Source: Pseudomonas protegens (GTDB taxonomy: Bacteria > Pseudomonadota > Gammaproteobacteria > Pseudomonadales > Pseudomonadaceae). From it: a stretch of 64,000 nt of DNA. The notes under the pieces were generated by a model. That model saw only the letters and a list, made by a program, of their open reading frames with translations, did no database searches and was not told the origin of the DNA. The stretch covers positions 5,069,001 through 5,133,000 of the forward strand of contig NZ_CP060201.1 in the NCBI RefSeq assembly GCF_013407925.2, read 5' to 3'. Numbering within the stretch: position 1 is the first letter of the stretch; each line of letters opens with the position of its first letter. Both the position numbers and the translations under genes were made by a program. Positions 51,601 through 59,412 of the stretch are shown piece by piece.

Positions 51601-52109
51601 GCCAGGATCAGCGACACGATCAGCGCCGTGTCCTGGGCCCGGGTGCCCATGGCATCGGCCCCGGCGCCGATCAGCAGGTTGACTCCGAGGACGATGCCCT
51701 TGAGCTGCAGGGCGATGTAGGGCAGCACGCCCACCAGGCAGATCAAGGCCACCACCACCGCCAGGGATTGGGATTTGCCGTAGCGCGCGGCAATGAAGTC
51801 GGCGATCGAGGTGATGTTCTCCTGCTTGCTGATCATCACCATCTTCTGCAGCACCCAGGGCGCGAATACCAGCAGCAGAATGGGCCCCAGGTAGATCGGC
51901 AAAAAGGCCCAGAGCTGCTCGGCGGCCTGGCCGACGGCGCCGAAGAAGGTCCAGCTGGTGCAATAGACGGCCAGCGACAGGCTGTATACCCAGGCCCGTA
52001 CCCGTGGCGGCAGGGGTGTGCTGCGACGATCGCCGTAGAAAGCGATGGCGAACATGATGGCCATATAGGCCAGGGCAACGGCGGCAATCAGCCCGCTGGA
52101 CAACGACAT
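48636..52109 (-). CDS. Sodium:solute symporter-histidine kinase hybrid (CrbS/MxtR type)
   Basis: An 1157-residue fusion. Residues 1 to about 520 are a sodium:solute symporter-type membrane domain with some 13 helices (FGAVGQAAEQLWAFLPIYLGP, SKQENITSIADFIAARYGKS). Then come a linker and PAS domain (about 620-740), a coiled coil, a kinase core with His806 in AAVSHDLMQPLNAARLF, an ATPase with DRGPGIPQ and KGLGLGLAIADGLC, and a receiver with Asp1088 in LVDYHLDDGETGTD. Relatives CrbS (P. entomophila, P. fluorescens) and MxtR (P. aeruginosa) regulate acetate/acetyl-CoA synthetase genes through a LuxR-type regulator, which is not in this window. It probably couples solute uptake to signalling. Confidence 0.88.
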   Translation of the reverse strand: MSLSSGLIAAVALAYMAIMFAIAFYGDRRSTPLPPRVRAWVYSLSLAVYCTSWTFFGAVGQAAEQLWAFLPIYLGPILLLVFAPWVLQKMVMISKQENITSIADFIAARYGKSQSLAVVVALICLVGVLPYIALQLKGIVLGVNLLIGAGADAMGTRAQDTALIVSLILALFTIVFGTRNLDATEHHRGMVLAIAFESLVKLFAFLAVGAFVTFGLYDGFDDLFNQAMLAPRLEQYWKETINWPSMVVQTGVAMMAIICLPRQFHVTVVENIEPQDLRLAKWVFPAYLALAALFVVPIALAGQMLLPSSVLPDSFVISLPLAQAHPALALLAFIGGASAATGMVIVASVALSTMVSNDMLLPWLLRHKNAERPFEVFRHWMLSVRRVSIVVILLLAYVSYRLLGSTASLATIGQIAFAAVTQLAPAMLGALYWKQANRRGVFAGLAAGTFIWFYTLVLPIAAHSLGWSLSSFPGLAWLHGNPLHLPITPLTQGVVLSLAGNFTLFAWVSVLSRTRVSEHWQAGRFIGQEISGRLSSRSMLAVQIDDLLKLAARFVGEERARQSFIRFAYRQGKGFNPNQNADGEWIAHTERLLAGVLGASSTRAVVKAAIEGREMQLEDVVRIADEASEVLQFNRALLQGAIENITQGISVVDQSLKLVAWNRRYLELFDYPDGLISVGRPIADIIRHNAERGLCGPGEAEVHVARRLHWMRQGRAHTSERLFPNGRVIELIGNPMPGGGFVMSFTDITPFREAEQALTEANEGLEQRVAERTHELSQLNAALTEAKGTAEAANQSKTRFLAAVSHDLMQPLNAARLFSAALSHQDDGLSPEAQQLVQHLDSSLRSAEDLISDLLDISRLENGKITPERKPFVLNELFDTLGAEFKALAQEQNLQFRVRGSRLRVDSDSKLLRRVLQNFLTNAFRYAKGPVLLGVRRRGDSLSLEVWDRGPGIPQDKQQVIFEEFKRLDSHQTRAEKGLGLGLAIADGLCRVLGHPLQVRSWPGQGSVFSVSVPLARSSAIAPGKAAEVNGQSLNGGQVLCVDNEDSILIGMNSLLTRWGCQVWTARNREECAALLKEGIRPQLALVDYHLDDGETGTDVMAWLRTQLGEPVPGVVISADGRPEMIAQVHAAGLDYLAKPVKPAALRALLSRHLPLG

Positions 52110-52242
52110 GGAAACTCCGGAGCAAAGACACCGGGCACCTCAGCCCGGCCAGACAGTCTGGCACGATGTGTCGTTGGCGTCAGTGTCGACCAAGGTATCA
52201 GCGCGGTCTGATGTCGCAGGGCCGAGCTGCCTTTGCAACAGG

Positions 52243-52788
52243 CTAGGGCAGGAGGGCGAGCTCGATCAGGGCGTGCAGTTCCGGCACCGATAGCGGGGTG
52301 GCGGAGAACAGGATGCGGAACACCGTAGGAGCCACCATCAGGTTCAGTAGGCGGTCGATGTCCGGCAGGCGTGCCTCGCTGTCCTGATAGCGCTCGAGGA
52401 TCGTCTGCAATTGAGCGCTGAGGATGGTCACGCAATAGCCTGGCGTGGCGCTGCTCTGCACGTCGCGCATCATGTTGCGCCCGGGTTCCGAGCTCATTTC
52501 ATCCAGGTACTGCTCGGCCCAGGCGCGCAGGTCGCCCCGCAGGCTGCCGGTGTTCGCCGGTTCGCTGTCCGGGCGCATGCGCGCCAGGGCGACATCGGCC
52601 AGCAACGCCGAAAGGTCGCCCCAGCGCCGATAGATGGTCGAAGGCGTGACGCCGGCGCGGGTGGCAATCTGCGGCACGGTCAGGGTCGAGCGCTCCTGTT
52701 CTTCAAGGAGTTCGCGGACTGCCGTATGGATCGATTCCTGAACCCGGGCGCTGCGGCCGCCGGGGCGTAAAGCTTCTTTGATGGCCAT
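52243..52788 (-). CDS. TetR-family transcriptional regulator
   Basis: A 181-residue repressor with a typical N-terminal helix-turn-helix (TVPQIATRAGVTPSTIYRRWGDLSALLADVA) and a C-terminal ligand domain close to the TetR_C_33-type fold. It is divergent from an MFS exporter gene, with an inverted repeat between them. It likely represses both and is released by the exporter substrate. Start at the ATG at 52788 (MAIKEALRPGGR); a GTG at 52806 is possible but less favoured. Confidence 0.87.
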   Translation of the reverse strand: MAIKEALRPGGRSARVQESIHTAVRELLEEQERSTLTVPQIATRAGVTPSTIYRRWGDLSALLADVALARMRPDSEPANTGSLRGDLRAWAEQYLDEMSSEPGRNMMRDVQSSATPGYCVTILSAQLQTILERYQDSEARLPDIDRLLNLMVAPTVFRILFSATPLSVPELHALIELALLP

Positions 52789-52847
52789 GGGGTCGAACCT
52801 TAACACAAAGAATTTGCTTTAAGCCCATGCCGGCAGCACACTGCGCA

Positions 52848-52866
52848 AAAGCAAAATATTAGCTTT
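52848..52866. promoter_or_regulatory. Inverted repeat in the tetR-MFS intergenic region
   Basis: AAAGC (52848-52852) and GCTTT (52862-52866) face each other across a 9-base AT-rich spacer; a similar AAAG-N5-GCTTT lies at 52807-52820. The position between divergent regulator and transporter fits a TetR operator. Binding not shown. Confidence 0.45.
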
Positions 52867-52880
52867 AGTGGAGCGTGCTC

Positions 52881-54083
52881 ATGTCCGGTGCAATTAATGC
52901 TTGTGGGTCCAGCCGTCGCAGTCTGGTGTTTCTGGCCGTTACCCTGCTGAGTTTCCTGGCGGCGTCCAGCGTGCCGACACCGCTGTATCACCTGTATCAG
53001 GAGTCCCTGCATTTTTCTCCGGCGGTGTTGACCCTGGTGTTCGGGGTCTACGCCCTGAGCCTGCTGGCGGCCTTGCTGACCGTGGGCTCGCTGTCGGACT
53101 ACCTGGGGCGTCGGCCGGTGATTTTTGTCGCCCTGCTGCTCAATTGCGTGGCGATGTTGCTGTTCATCAATGAAAGCGGGGTGCAATGGTTGCTTGCCGC
53201 GCGCGTGATGCAGGGCTTTGCCACCGGCATGGCCACCAGCGTGCTCGGCGCCGCGCTGCTGGATGTCGATCGTCGGCAGGGCCCGTTGGTCAACAGTGTC
53301 GCGCCTCTGCTGGGCATGGCTTGCGGCGCCATGGGGGCCAGCCTGCTGGTGGAGTTCGCCCCCCTGCCGCTGCAGCTCAGTTACTGGCTGCTGTTGGGGG
53401 TGTTCGGTGTTCAGGCGCTGTATGTCTGGCGCTTGCCGGAAAGTGTCAGCCCGCAACCCGGTGCCTGGGCGTCCCTGAAGCCCACGCTGCATGTGCCGCC
53501 GCAAGCACGGCGGGCGTTATGGCTGGCGTTGCCGGTGGATGTGGCGGTGTGGGCGGTGGGGGGCTTCTATCTGTCGCTGGCGCCGTCGCTGGTTCGCGCC
53601 GCCACCGGCTCCACTTCGAACCTGATCGGTGGCGGCCTGGTGGCGGTACTGACCCTCAGTGGCGCGCTGATGATCTTTTCCCTGCGCCAGCGTCCGGCCG
53701 ACAAGGTCCTGCGCTTGGGGGCCGGGTTGCTGGCGCTGGGGGTGATGCTGCTGCTCGGCGCCGTGCACAGCGCCAGTCTGACAGTGTTTTTCGTCGGCAC
53801 CCTGGTGCTGGGCAGTGGCTTTGGTGCGGGTTTTCTTGGCGCGTTGCGCAGTGTGGTGCCGTTGGCACTACCCCATGAGCGTGCGGGCCTGATGTCGGCG
53901 TTTTATGTCTTGAGTTATCTGGCGTTCTGCTTGCCGGCCTTGCTGGCGGGGAATCTGACCCGTCGCTTCGGTCTGATTGCCACTACCGATGGTTACGGTG
54001 CGCTGCTGATCCTGTTGTCCCTCGGCGCGCTTCTGGTGCTGGTGCGGCGTCCCCTGCCGTCCTGTGCGGCGCCGGGAGCCTGA
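52881..54083 (+). CDS. MFS transporter divergent from TetR
   Basis: A 400-residue major facilitator with about 12 helices and the loop motif SLSDYLGRRPVIFVAL. It begins RRSLVFLAVTLLSFLAASSVPTPLY, typical of drug/sugar-efflux type MFS proteins. The ATG at 52881 is preceded by GGAG with seven bases spacing; a GTG six bases upstream is an alternative. Probably exports the ligand sensed by the divergent TetR protein. Confidence 0.86.
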   Translation: MSGAINACGSSRRSLVFLAVTLLSFLAASSVPTPLYHLYQESLHFSPAVLTLVFGVYALSLLAALLTVGSLSDYLGRRPVIFVALLLNCVAMLLFINESGVQWLLAARVMQGFATGMATSVLGAALLDVDRRQGPLVNSVAPLLGMACGAMGASLLVEFAPLPLQLSYWLLLGVFGVQALYVWRLPESVSPQPGAWASLKPTLHVPPQARRALWLALPVDVAVWAVGGFYLSLAPSLVRAATGSTSNLIGGGLVAVLTLSGALMIFSLRQRPADKVLRLGAGLLALGVMLLLGAVHSASLTVFFVGTLVLGSGFGAGFLGALRSVVPLALPHERAGLMSAFYVLSYLAFCLPALLAGNLTRRFGLIATTDGYGALLILLSLGALLVLVRRPLPSCAAPGA

Positions 54084-54345
54084 GCAGGTGCTTGATTGCC
54101 CGGCGGTGGGTCGTGGTCCATGGGCCGGATTGCTCTGGCGACTGAGTGCATGCCTGCCGGTTGGCGAAAGCGCCGCGCGTCTTCACTATGGGCGCCTGTT
54201 TCGCTGCCATGGAGTGCCTCATGTTCCCTGTGTCTGATCATCTTTTGTTCGATCGGCGGCCACGTCAGTGGTGTTTCAATTCCCCCACACCGATAACGGG
54301 CCGCCACGCGAGGAGCTCAGCCTCCTTGGGGCCAGGGAGGCGGGC

Positions 54346-54657
54346 ATGAAGGTCATTCGCAGCGCTGACTTTACCGGCGAGCGGGCCTGGGCCGCCCTGG
54401 ACATCGCCAACATGAACGGCATCACCACGCGCCTGCACTGGACTGACCAGCCTTACCGATGGCACGTCAATGACGGGCAGGAGGTGTTCGTGGTGCTGGG
54501 TGGCCAGGTGCAGATGCACTATCGCCTTGAAGGGGTCGAGCATTCGGTACTGCTGGAGGTGGGCGACATTTTTTATGCCGATCTGGGGACCGAGCATGTG
54601 GCTCATCCTCAGGGGGTTGCCAGGGTGCTAGTGATCGAATCCGCGGGCAGCGTCTAG
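54346..54657 (+). CDS. Cupin-domain protein
   Basis: A 103-residue single cupin: WHVNDGQEVFVVLGGQVQMHY carries part of motif 1, and VGDIFYADLGTEHVAHPQG carries motif 2. Metal-binding residues His and Glu of motif 1 are partly visible (WHVNDGQE, His in EHVAHP). Such proteins act as small epimerases, dioxygenases or sensors; role unknown. I use the ATG at 54346 with GGAGG upstream, not the earlier start at 54268. Confidence 0.75.
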   Translation: MKVIRSADFTGERAWAALDIANMNGITTRLHWTDQPYRWHVNDGQEVFVVLGGQVQMHYRLEGVEHSVLLEVGDIFYADLGTEHVAHPQGVARVLVIESAGSV

Positions 54658-54662
54658 CCTTA

Positions 54663-54710
54663 TATCTACTAAATAGATAACAGATAGAGAAATTACCCGT
54701 TATATAGATA
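54663..54710. promoter_or_regulatory. AT-rich TAGATA repeats ahead of the TDT transporter gene
   Basis: TATCTA (54663-54668) and TAGATA (54674-54679) form a perfect inverted repeat across five bases, and further (T/C)AGATA copies follow at 54681-54686 and 54705-54710. The cluster lies directly upstream of the transporter start and could be a regulator site or promoter element. No regulator gene is adjacent. Confidence 0.4.
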
Positions 54711-54763
54711 TTCGATTCGGTTCTACCATGGACTCCACCTCATCAGAGGACAGGAGACACGCC

Positions 54764-55915
54764 ATGCCATGCACCCACAGCATCAAAACCGGCCGCCGGC
54801 CCTTGAGTCATCTGCAACACCCGCGCGAAGCCATTCGTCAGTTCACGCCCAACTGGTTCGCGGCCACCATGGGCACCGGGGTTCTGGCCCTGGCGCTGGC
54901 CCAATGGCCGGCCCCGGTACCGGGCCTGCATCAGGTGGCCGAAGGCTTCTGGTGGTTGACCATCATTCTGTTTTTACTCTTTACCGCGATGTACACCGCG
55001 CGCTGGGTGCTGTTCTTCGATGAGGCACGGCGGATCTTTGCCCATTCAACGGTATCGATGTTTTTCGGCACCATCCCCATGGGGCTGGCGACCCTCATCA
55101 ATGGCTTGCTGCTGTTCGGCATGCCGCGCTGGGGTGAGGCGGCGGTGCATCTGGCGCAAGGGTTGTGGTGGCTGGACGTGGCCATGTCCCTGGCTTGCGG
55201 GGTGTTGATCCCCTACATGATGTTCACCCGGCAGGAGCACAGCATCGATCAGATGACCGCCGTGTGGTTGCTGCCGGTGGTGGCGGCCGAAGTGGCGGCG
55301 GCCAGCGGTGGGTTGCTGGCGCCGCACCTGGCGGATGCCCATGCCCAGCTGGTGATGCTCAGTACCAGCTACGTGTTGTGGGCCTTTTCGCTGCCGGTGG
55401 CCTTCAGCATCCTGACCATCCTGCTGCTGCGCATGGCCTTGCACAAATTGCCCCACGAAAGCATGGCCGCCTCCAGCTGGCTGGCCTTGGGCCCGATCGG
55501 CACCGGCGCTTTGGGCATGCTGGTACTGGGAAGCGATGCGCCGGCGATCTTTGCTGCCAATGGCCTGCCCGGCGTCGGCGAGATTGCCGCCGGCCTGGGG
55601 CTGGTGGCGGGCCTGACCTTATGGGGTTTCGGCCTGTGGTGGATGTTGATGGCCGTGCTGATCACCCGCCGTTACCTGCGCGAGGGCATTCCCTTCAACC
55701 TCGGCTGGTGGGGCTTCACCTTCCCGTTGGGGGTGTATTCGCTGGCCACTCTGAAACTGGGCAGCACCTTGCACCTGGGCTTTTTCAGCGTGTTTGGCGC
55801 GGTGCTGGTGGTGGCGCTGGCGGTGATGTGGCTGATCGTGGCCAAGCGCACGCTGCAGGGGGCTTATAAAGGCGAGTTGTTTGTCTCGCCGTGCATAGCG
55901 GGGTTACGGAAATAA
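54764..55915 (+). CDS. TDT-family transporter (TehA/Mae1/SLAC1-like)
   Basis: A 383-residue protein with about ten membrane helices, belonging to the tellurite-resistance/dicarboxylate transporter family: FTPNWFAATMGTGVLALALAQWP at the start is the conserved first helix, and FNLGWWGFTFPLGVYSLATLKLG is the conserved late block. Members carry malate, sulfite or chloride. The ATG at 54764 has AGGAG eight bases upstream. Substrate unknown; a sulfite exporter is one option. Confidence 0.85.
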   Translation: MPCTHSIKTGRRPLSHLQHPREAIRQFTPNWFAATMGTGVLALALAQWPAPVPGLHQVAEGFWWLTIILFLLFTAMYTARWVLFFDEARRIFAHSTVSMFFGTIPMGLATLINGLLLFGMPRWGEAAVHLAQGLWWLDVAMSLACGVLIPYMMFTRQEHSIDQMTAVWLLPVVAAEVAAASGGLLAPHLADAHAQLVMLSTSYVLWAFSLPVAFSILTILLLRMALHKLPHESMAASSWLALGPIGTGALGMLVLGSDAPAIFAANGLPGVGEIAAGLGLVAGLTLWGFGLWWMLMAVLITRRYLREGIPFNLGWWGFTFPLGVYSLATLKLGSTLHLGFFSVFGAVLVVALAVMWLIVAKRTLQGAYKGELFVSPCIAGLRK

Positions 55916-55998
55916 TCGCTAAAGATAGGTAAGGTTGTGGCCTGGATCGATATTCGACATTCCAATAACAGTATCCACGCCACTCAGGGACATGGACG

Positions 55999-57873
55999 AT
56001 GAGTCACCCTTCGCAGTTCACCTTGCTCCGCAAGCGGCGGTTCCTGCCGTTTTTCATCACGCAATCCCTCGGTGCGTTCAACGACAACATCTTCAAGCAG
56101 TCGCTGATCCTGGCCATTCTCTACAAGCTGAGCATCGAGGGGGATCGCTCGATCTGGGTCAACCTCTGTGCCTTGCTGTTCATCCTGCCGTTCTTTCTGT
56201 TTTCTGCCCTGGCCGGGCAGTTTGGCGAAAAGTTCGCCAAGGATGCGTTGATCCGCCTGATCAAGCTGGGGGAGATCGCGATCATGGTGGTGGGGGCGGT
56301 GGGCTTTGCCTTCGATCACCTGTCGCTGATGCTGGTGGCGCTGTTCGCCATGGGCACTCACTCGGCGCTGTTCGGTCCGGTGAAGTACTCGATCCTGCCC
56401 CAGGCCCTGCACGAGGAGGAACTGGTGGGCGGCAACGGCCTGGTGGAAATGGGCACTTTTCTGGCGATCCTGGCAGGCACCATCGGCGCCGGGATCATGA
56501 TGTCCTCGGCGCATTACGCGCCGATTGTCTCCAGTGCCATGATCGGGGTCGCGGTGCTGGGCTACCTGGCCAGCCGGGCCATTCCCCGGGCGGCCGCTGC
56601 GACCCCGGACCTGCGCTTGAACTGGAACATCTTCAGCCAGTCCTGGGCCACTCTGCGCCTGGGCCTGGGGCAGACGCCGGCTGTGTCGCGCTCCATTGTC
56701 GGCAATTCCTGGTTCTGGTTTGTCGGGGCGATCTACCTGACCCAGATCCCGGCCTATGCCAAGGAGTGGATGCACGGTGACGAGACGGTGGTGACCCTGA
56801 TTCTCACCGTGTTTTCGGTGGGTATCGCGGTGGGTTCGATGCTGTGCGAGAAGCTTTCGGGGCGCAAGGTCGAGATCGGTCTGGTGCCGTTCGGCTCCTT
56901 TGGCCTGACCGTGTTCGGCCTGTTGCTGTGGTGGCATTCCGGCGGTATTGCGCAGAGTGCCAGCGGACATGGCTGGCTCGAAGTCCTGGGCTTTGCCCAC
57001 GCCTGGTGGGTACTGTTCGACGTTCTGGGTCTGGGGGTGTTCGGTGGCTTCTATATAGTGCCGCTGTACGCGCTGATCCAGTCGCGCACCCCGGAGAACG
57101 AACGGGCTCGGGTGATCGCCGCCAACAACATTCTCAATGCGCTGTTCATGGTGGTGTCGGCGCTGGTTTCCATCGTCATGCTGAGCATGGTCGAGCTGAC
57201 CATTCCTCATCTGTTCCTGGTGGTGTCGCTGCTCAATATCGCGGTCAACGTCTACATCTTCAAAGTGGTGCCGGAATTCAGCGTGCGCTTCATGATCTGG
57301 CTGCTCAGCCATTCCATGTACCGCGTCGAGCATCGCAATCTGGAGCAGATCCCCGATGAGGGGGCGGCCTTGTTGGTGTGCAACCACGTGTCGTTCGTCG
57401 ATGCCTTGTTGATTGGCGGCGCGGTGCGTCGGCCGATTCGCTTCGTGATGTATTACAAGATCTACAACCTGCCCGTGCTGAACTTTATCTTCCGCACCGC
57501 CGGGACCATTCCTATCGCTGCACGGCATGAGGACCTGGACATCTACGAAAAGGCCTTCAAACGGATTGCCCAGTACCTGCGCGATGGTGAGTTGGTGTGC
57601 ATTTTCCCCGAGGGCAAGCTGACGGCCGATGGCGAGATCAATGAGTTCAAGGGCGGGCTGACACGGATTCTCGAAGAAACCCCGGTGCCGGTGATTCCCA
57701 TGGCCCTGCAAGGCTTGTGGGGCAGCTTCTTCAGCCGCGATCCGAGCAAGGGCTTCTTTCATCGCATCTGGTCGCGAGTGACCCTGGTGGCCGGGCCGGC
57801 AGTGGCGGTGGAAACGGCGGAGCCGGCGTACTTGCAGACCTTGGTGGCGCAGTTGCGCGGCCCACGGCGCTAG
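55999..57873 (+). CDS. MFS-acyltransferase fusion protein (LplT/Aas-like, phospholipid remodelling)
   Basis: A 624-residue two-part protein. Residues 1-410 form an LplT-like MFS domain with 12 helices (SLGAFNDNIFKQSLILAIL, FGPVKYSILPQAL). Residues about 430-624 form a PlsC-type acyltransferase with the CNHVSFVDALLI (His and Asp four apart) and FPEGKLTADGEI motifs. It lacks the acyl-ACP synthetase (AMP-binding) part of longer Aas fusions. Predicted to flip lysophospholipids inward and reacylate them. No partner synthetase is adjacent. It is followed by a terminator. Confidence 0.88.
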   Translation: MSHPSQFTLLRKRRFLPFFITQSLGAFNDNIFKQSLILAILYKLSIEGDRSIWVNLCALLFILPFFLFSALAGQFGEKFAKDALIRLIKLGEIAIMVVGAVGFAFDHLSLMLVALFAMGTHSALFGPVKYSILPQALHEEELVGGNGLVEMGTFLAILAGTIGAGIMMSSAHYAPIVSSAMIGVAVLGYLASRAIPRAAAATPDLRLNWNIFSQSWATLRLGLGQTPAVSRSIVGNSWFWFVGAIYLTQIPAYAKEWMHGDETVVTLILTVFSVGIAVGSMLCEKLSGRKVEIGLVPFGSFGLTVFGLLLWWHSGGIAQSASGHGWLEVLGFAHAWWVLFDVLGLGVFGGFYIVPLYALIQSRTPENERARVIAANNILNALFMVVSALVSIVMLSMVELTIPHLFLVVSLLNIAVNVYIFKVVPEFSVRFMIWLLSHSMYRVEHRNLEQIPDEGAALLVCNHVSFVDALLIGGAVRRPIRFVMYYKIYNLPVLNFIFRTAGTIPIAARHEDLDIYEKAFKRIAQYLRDGELVCIFPEGKLTADGEINEFKGGLTRILEETPVPVIPMALQGLWGSFFSRDPSKGFFHRIWSRVTLVAGPAVAVETAEPAYLQTLVAQLRGPRR

Positions 57874-57887
57874 CCTCGGCCGGATAC

Positions 57888-57916
57888 AAAAACGCCCGCA
57901 TTGCTGCGGGCGTTTT
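57888..57916. terminator. Bidirectional terminator between the MFS-acyltransferase and gdx genes
   Basis: A perfect 12-bp inverted repeat AAAACGCCCGCA / TGCGGGCGTTTT with a TTGC loop lies between convergent genes and carries T-tracts in both directions. Confidence 0.9.
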
Positions 57917-57935
57917 CATTGCTGCGCGGTGGCGG

Positions 57936-58253
57936 TCAGCTGGCGCTGACTTTCAAGCCCACCAGGCCGGCGATGATCAGCGCCACGCTGGCCAGGCGCA
58001 CCAGGGCCATGGATTCGCCGAACAGGATGATCCCGGCAATCACCGTGCCGATGGCACCGACTCCGGTCCAGATGGCGTAGGCGGTGCCCAGAGGCAGTTC
58101 CTTCATGGCCAAGCCGAGCAGGCCCAGGCTGATGACCATGGCGAGGATGGTCAGGGCGGTGGGCAGCGGACGGCTGAAGCCGTCGGTGTACTTCAGGCCG
58201 ACGGCCCAGCCTACTTCGAACAAACCGGCAAACAACAAAATGATCCAGGACAT
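57936..58253 (-). CDS. gdx: Guanidinium exporter Gdx (SugE), SMR family
   Basis: A 105-residue small multidrug resistance protein with four helices. It starts [26 protein letters not shown], carrying the essential membrane glutamate of helix 1 and the GLKYT stretch of the Gdx/SugE subclass, and has the [14 protein letters not shown] block. Proteins of this subclass export guanidinium ion. The guanidine-II riboswitch that I see just upstream supports this role over general drug efflux. Confidence 0.92.
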   Translation of the reverse strand: MSWIILLFAGLFEVGWAVGLKYTDGFSRPLPTALTILAMVISLGLLGLAMKELPLGTAYAIWTGVGAIGTVIAGIILFGESMALVRLASVALIIAGLVGLKVSAS

Positions 58254-58271
58254 GCTGACCTCATCGGTGGA

Positions 58272-58323
58272 TGGGGTCGTCCCCAGAATTGATCACCCGA
58301 TCGAGTGGCGAGGTCGTCCTCGC
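58272..58323 (-). promoter_or_regulatory. Guanidine-II (mini-ykkC) riboswitch
   Basis: The minus-strand leader of gdx has two small hairpins, each with an ACGA loop: GCGAGG-ACGA-CCTCGC (58323 to 58308) and TGGGG-ACGA-CCCCA (58285 to 58272), with a 22-base linker. That is the defining layout of the mini-ykkC motif, which binds guanidinium between the paired ACGR loops and switches on guanidine exporters. The gdx ribosome binding site (GAGG) follows the second hairpin by a few bases. Confidence 0.9.
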
Positions 58324-58365
58324 GCTGCGCAGTATACTGCCCAACTCTGCTTGGGTGATCAGTTT

Positions 58366-59337
58366 TTAAGCTCGGTCGCTCGGCTGTTGTGTTTCCAGTT
58401 TTTGCTCGTTTTCGTCGTTCATGCGGCGCAAGTAGGTCGAAAGCAGCGCCCCGGAAATATTGTGCCAGACGCTGAACAAGGCACTGGGCACCGCCGCCAG
58501 GGGCGAAAAATGGGCGCTGGCCAGGGCTGCCCCCAGGCCGGAATTCTGCATGCCGACCTCCAGTGCCAGGGATTTGCGCTGTGCCAGGGGCAGTTTGAAG
58601 ACCCGGCCGGTGAAATAGCCCAGCAAGTAGCCGAAGCTGTTGTGCAGCATCACCACCGCCATGATCAGCAGCCCGGATTCGGCGATTTTCCCTTGGCTGG
58701 CCGCCACCACGGCGGTGACGATGATGACGATGCTCACCACCGAAACCAGCGGCAGCACCTCCACCGCGTGTTGAACCCGATGGCCCAGCAGGCGTTGGGC
58801 CAGGACGCCGAGCGCGATCGGTAGCAGCACCACCTGCAGGATCGACCAGAACAGCTCCATGAAGGACACCGGCAGCCAGGCCGAGGCCAGCAGCCAGATC
58901 AGCGCAGGGGTCAACAGCGGGGCGAGCAGGGTGGTCACCGCGGCAATCGCCACTGACAGTGCCAGGTCGCCGCGGGCTAACCAGGTCATGACGTTGGACG
59001 AGGTGCCGCTTGGGCAGCAGCCGACGAGAATCACCCCGACGGCGATTTCCGGTGGCAGGTGAAAGACCTGGCAGAGCACCCAGGCCACGCCCGGCATGAT
59101 CACGAAATGCGCCACCACCCCCAGGGCCACACGCCAGGGATGACGCGCCACTTCAGCGAAGTCTTCAAGCTTCAGGGTCAGTCCCATGCCGAACATCGCC
59201 AGGCCCAGCAGCGGCACGATGGCGCCCTTGAGGCCGATGAACCAGCCGGGCTGGAAGAATGCCAGGACGGCGAAGATCAGTACCCAGTAAGCGAAGGTGT
59301 TGCCGACAAAGCGGCTCAGTGCAGCCAGTGCGCGCAT
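58366..59337 (-). CDS. Bile acid:sodium symporter-family transporter (BASS)
   Basis: A 323-residue membrane protein of the BASS/SBF family with about nine helices: KGAIVPLLGLAMFGMGLTLKLEDF, LVGCCPSGTSSNVMTWLARGD (family signature in helix 4) and ALEVGMQNSGLGAALASAHF are conserved. Bacterial members carry bile acids or pantoate-like organic anions with sodium. I use the ATG at 59337, preceded by AAGGA; the frame begins ten residues earlier. Substrate unknown. Confidence 0.87.
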   Translation of the reverse strand: MRALAALSRFVGNTFAYWVLIFAVLAFFQPGWFIGLKGAIVPLLGLAMFGMGLTLKLEDFAEVARHPWRVALGVVAHFVIMPGVAWVLCQVFHLPPEIAVGVILVGCCPSGTSSNVMTWLARGDLALSVAIAAVTTLLAPLLTPALIWLLASAWLPVSFMELFWSILQVVLLPIALGVLAQRLLGHRVQHAVEVLPLVSVVSIVIIVTAVVAASQGKIAESGLLIMAVVMLHNSFGYLLGYFTGRVFKLPLAQRKSLALEVGMQNSGLGAALASAHFSPLAAVPSALFSVWHNISGALLSTYLRRMNDENEQKLETQQPSDRA

Positions 59338-59356
59338 GACCTGTTCCTTGTTATGT

Positions 59357-59382
59357 GAAAACGCCACCGAAGGCGGTGGCGT
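59357..59382 (-). terminator. Terminator of rdgC
   Basis: The 9-bp stem ACGCCACCG / CGGTGGCGT with a 4-base loop is followed on the minus strand by TTTC. It lies between the rdgC stop and the start of the downstream transporter gene. Confidence 0.75.
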
Positions 59383-59412
59383 CTAGTGCGGTGCGGCTTT
59401 CCGGGCAAAGCG

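Noticed and set aside
52243..59400. Accessory island hypothesis for the transporter-rich stretch
   Set aside because: Base composition and codon use look like the flanks, and no mobility genes or bordering repeats were found.
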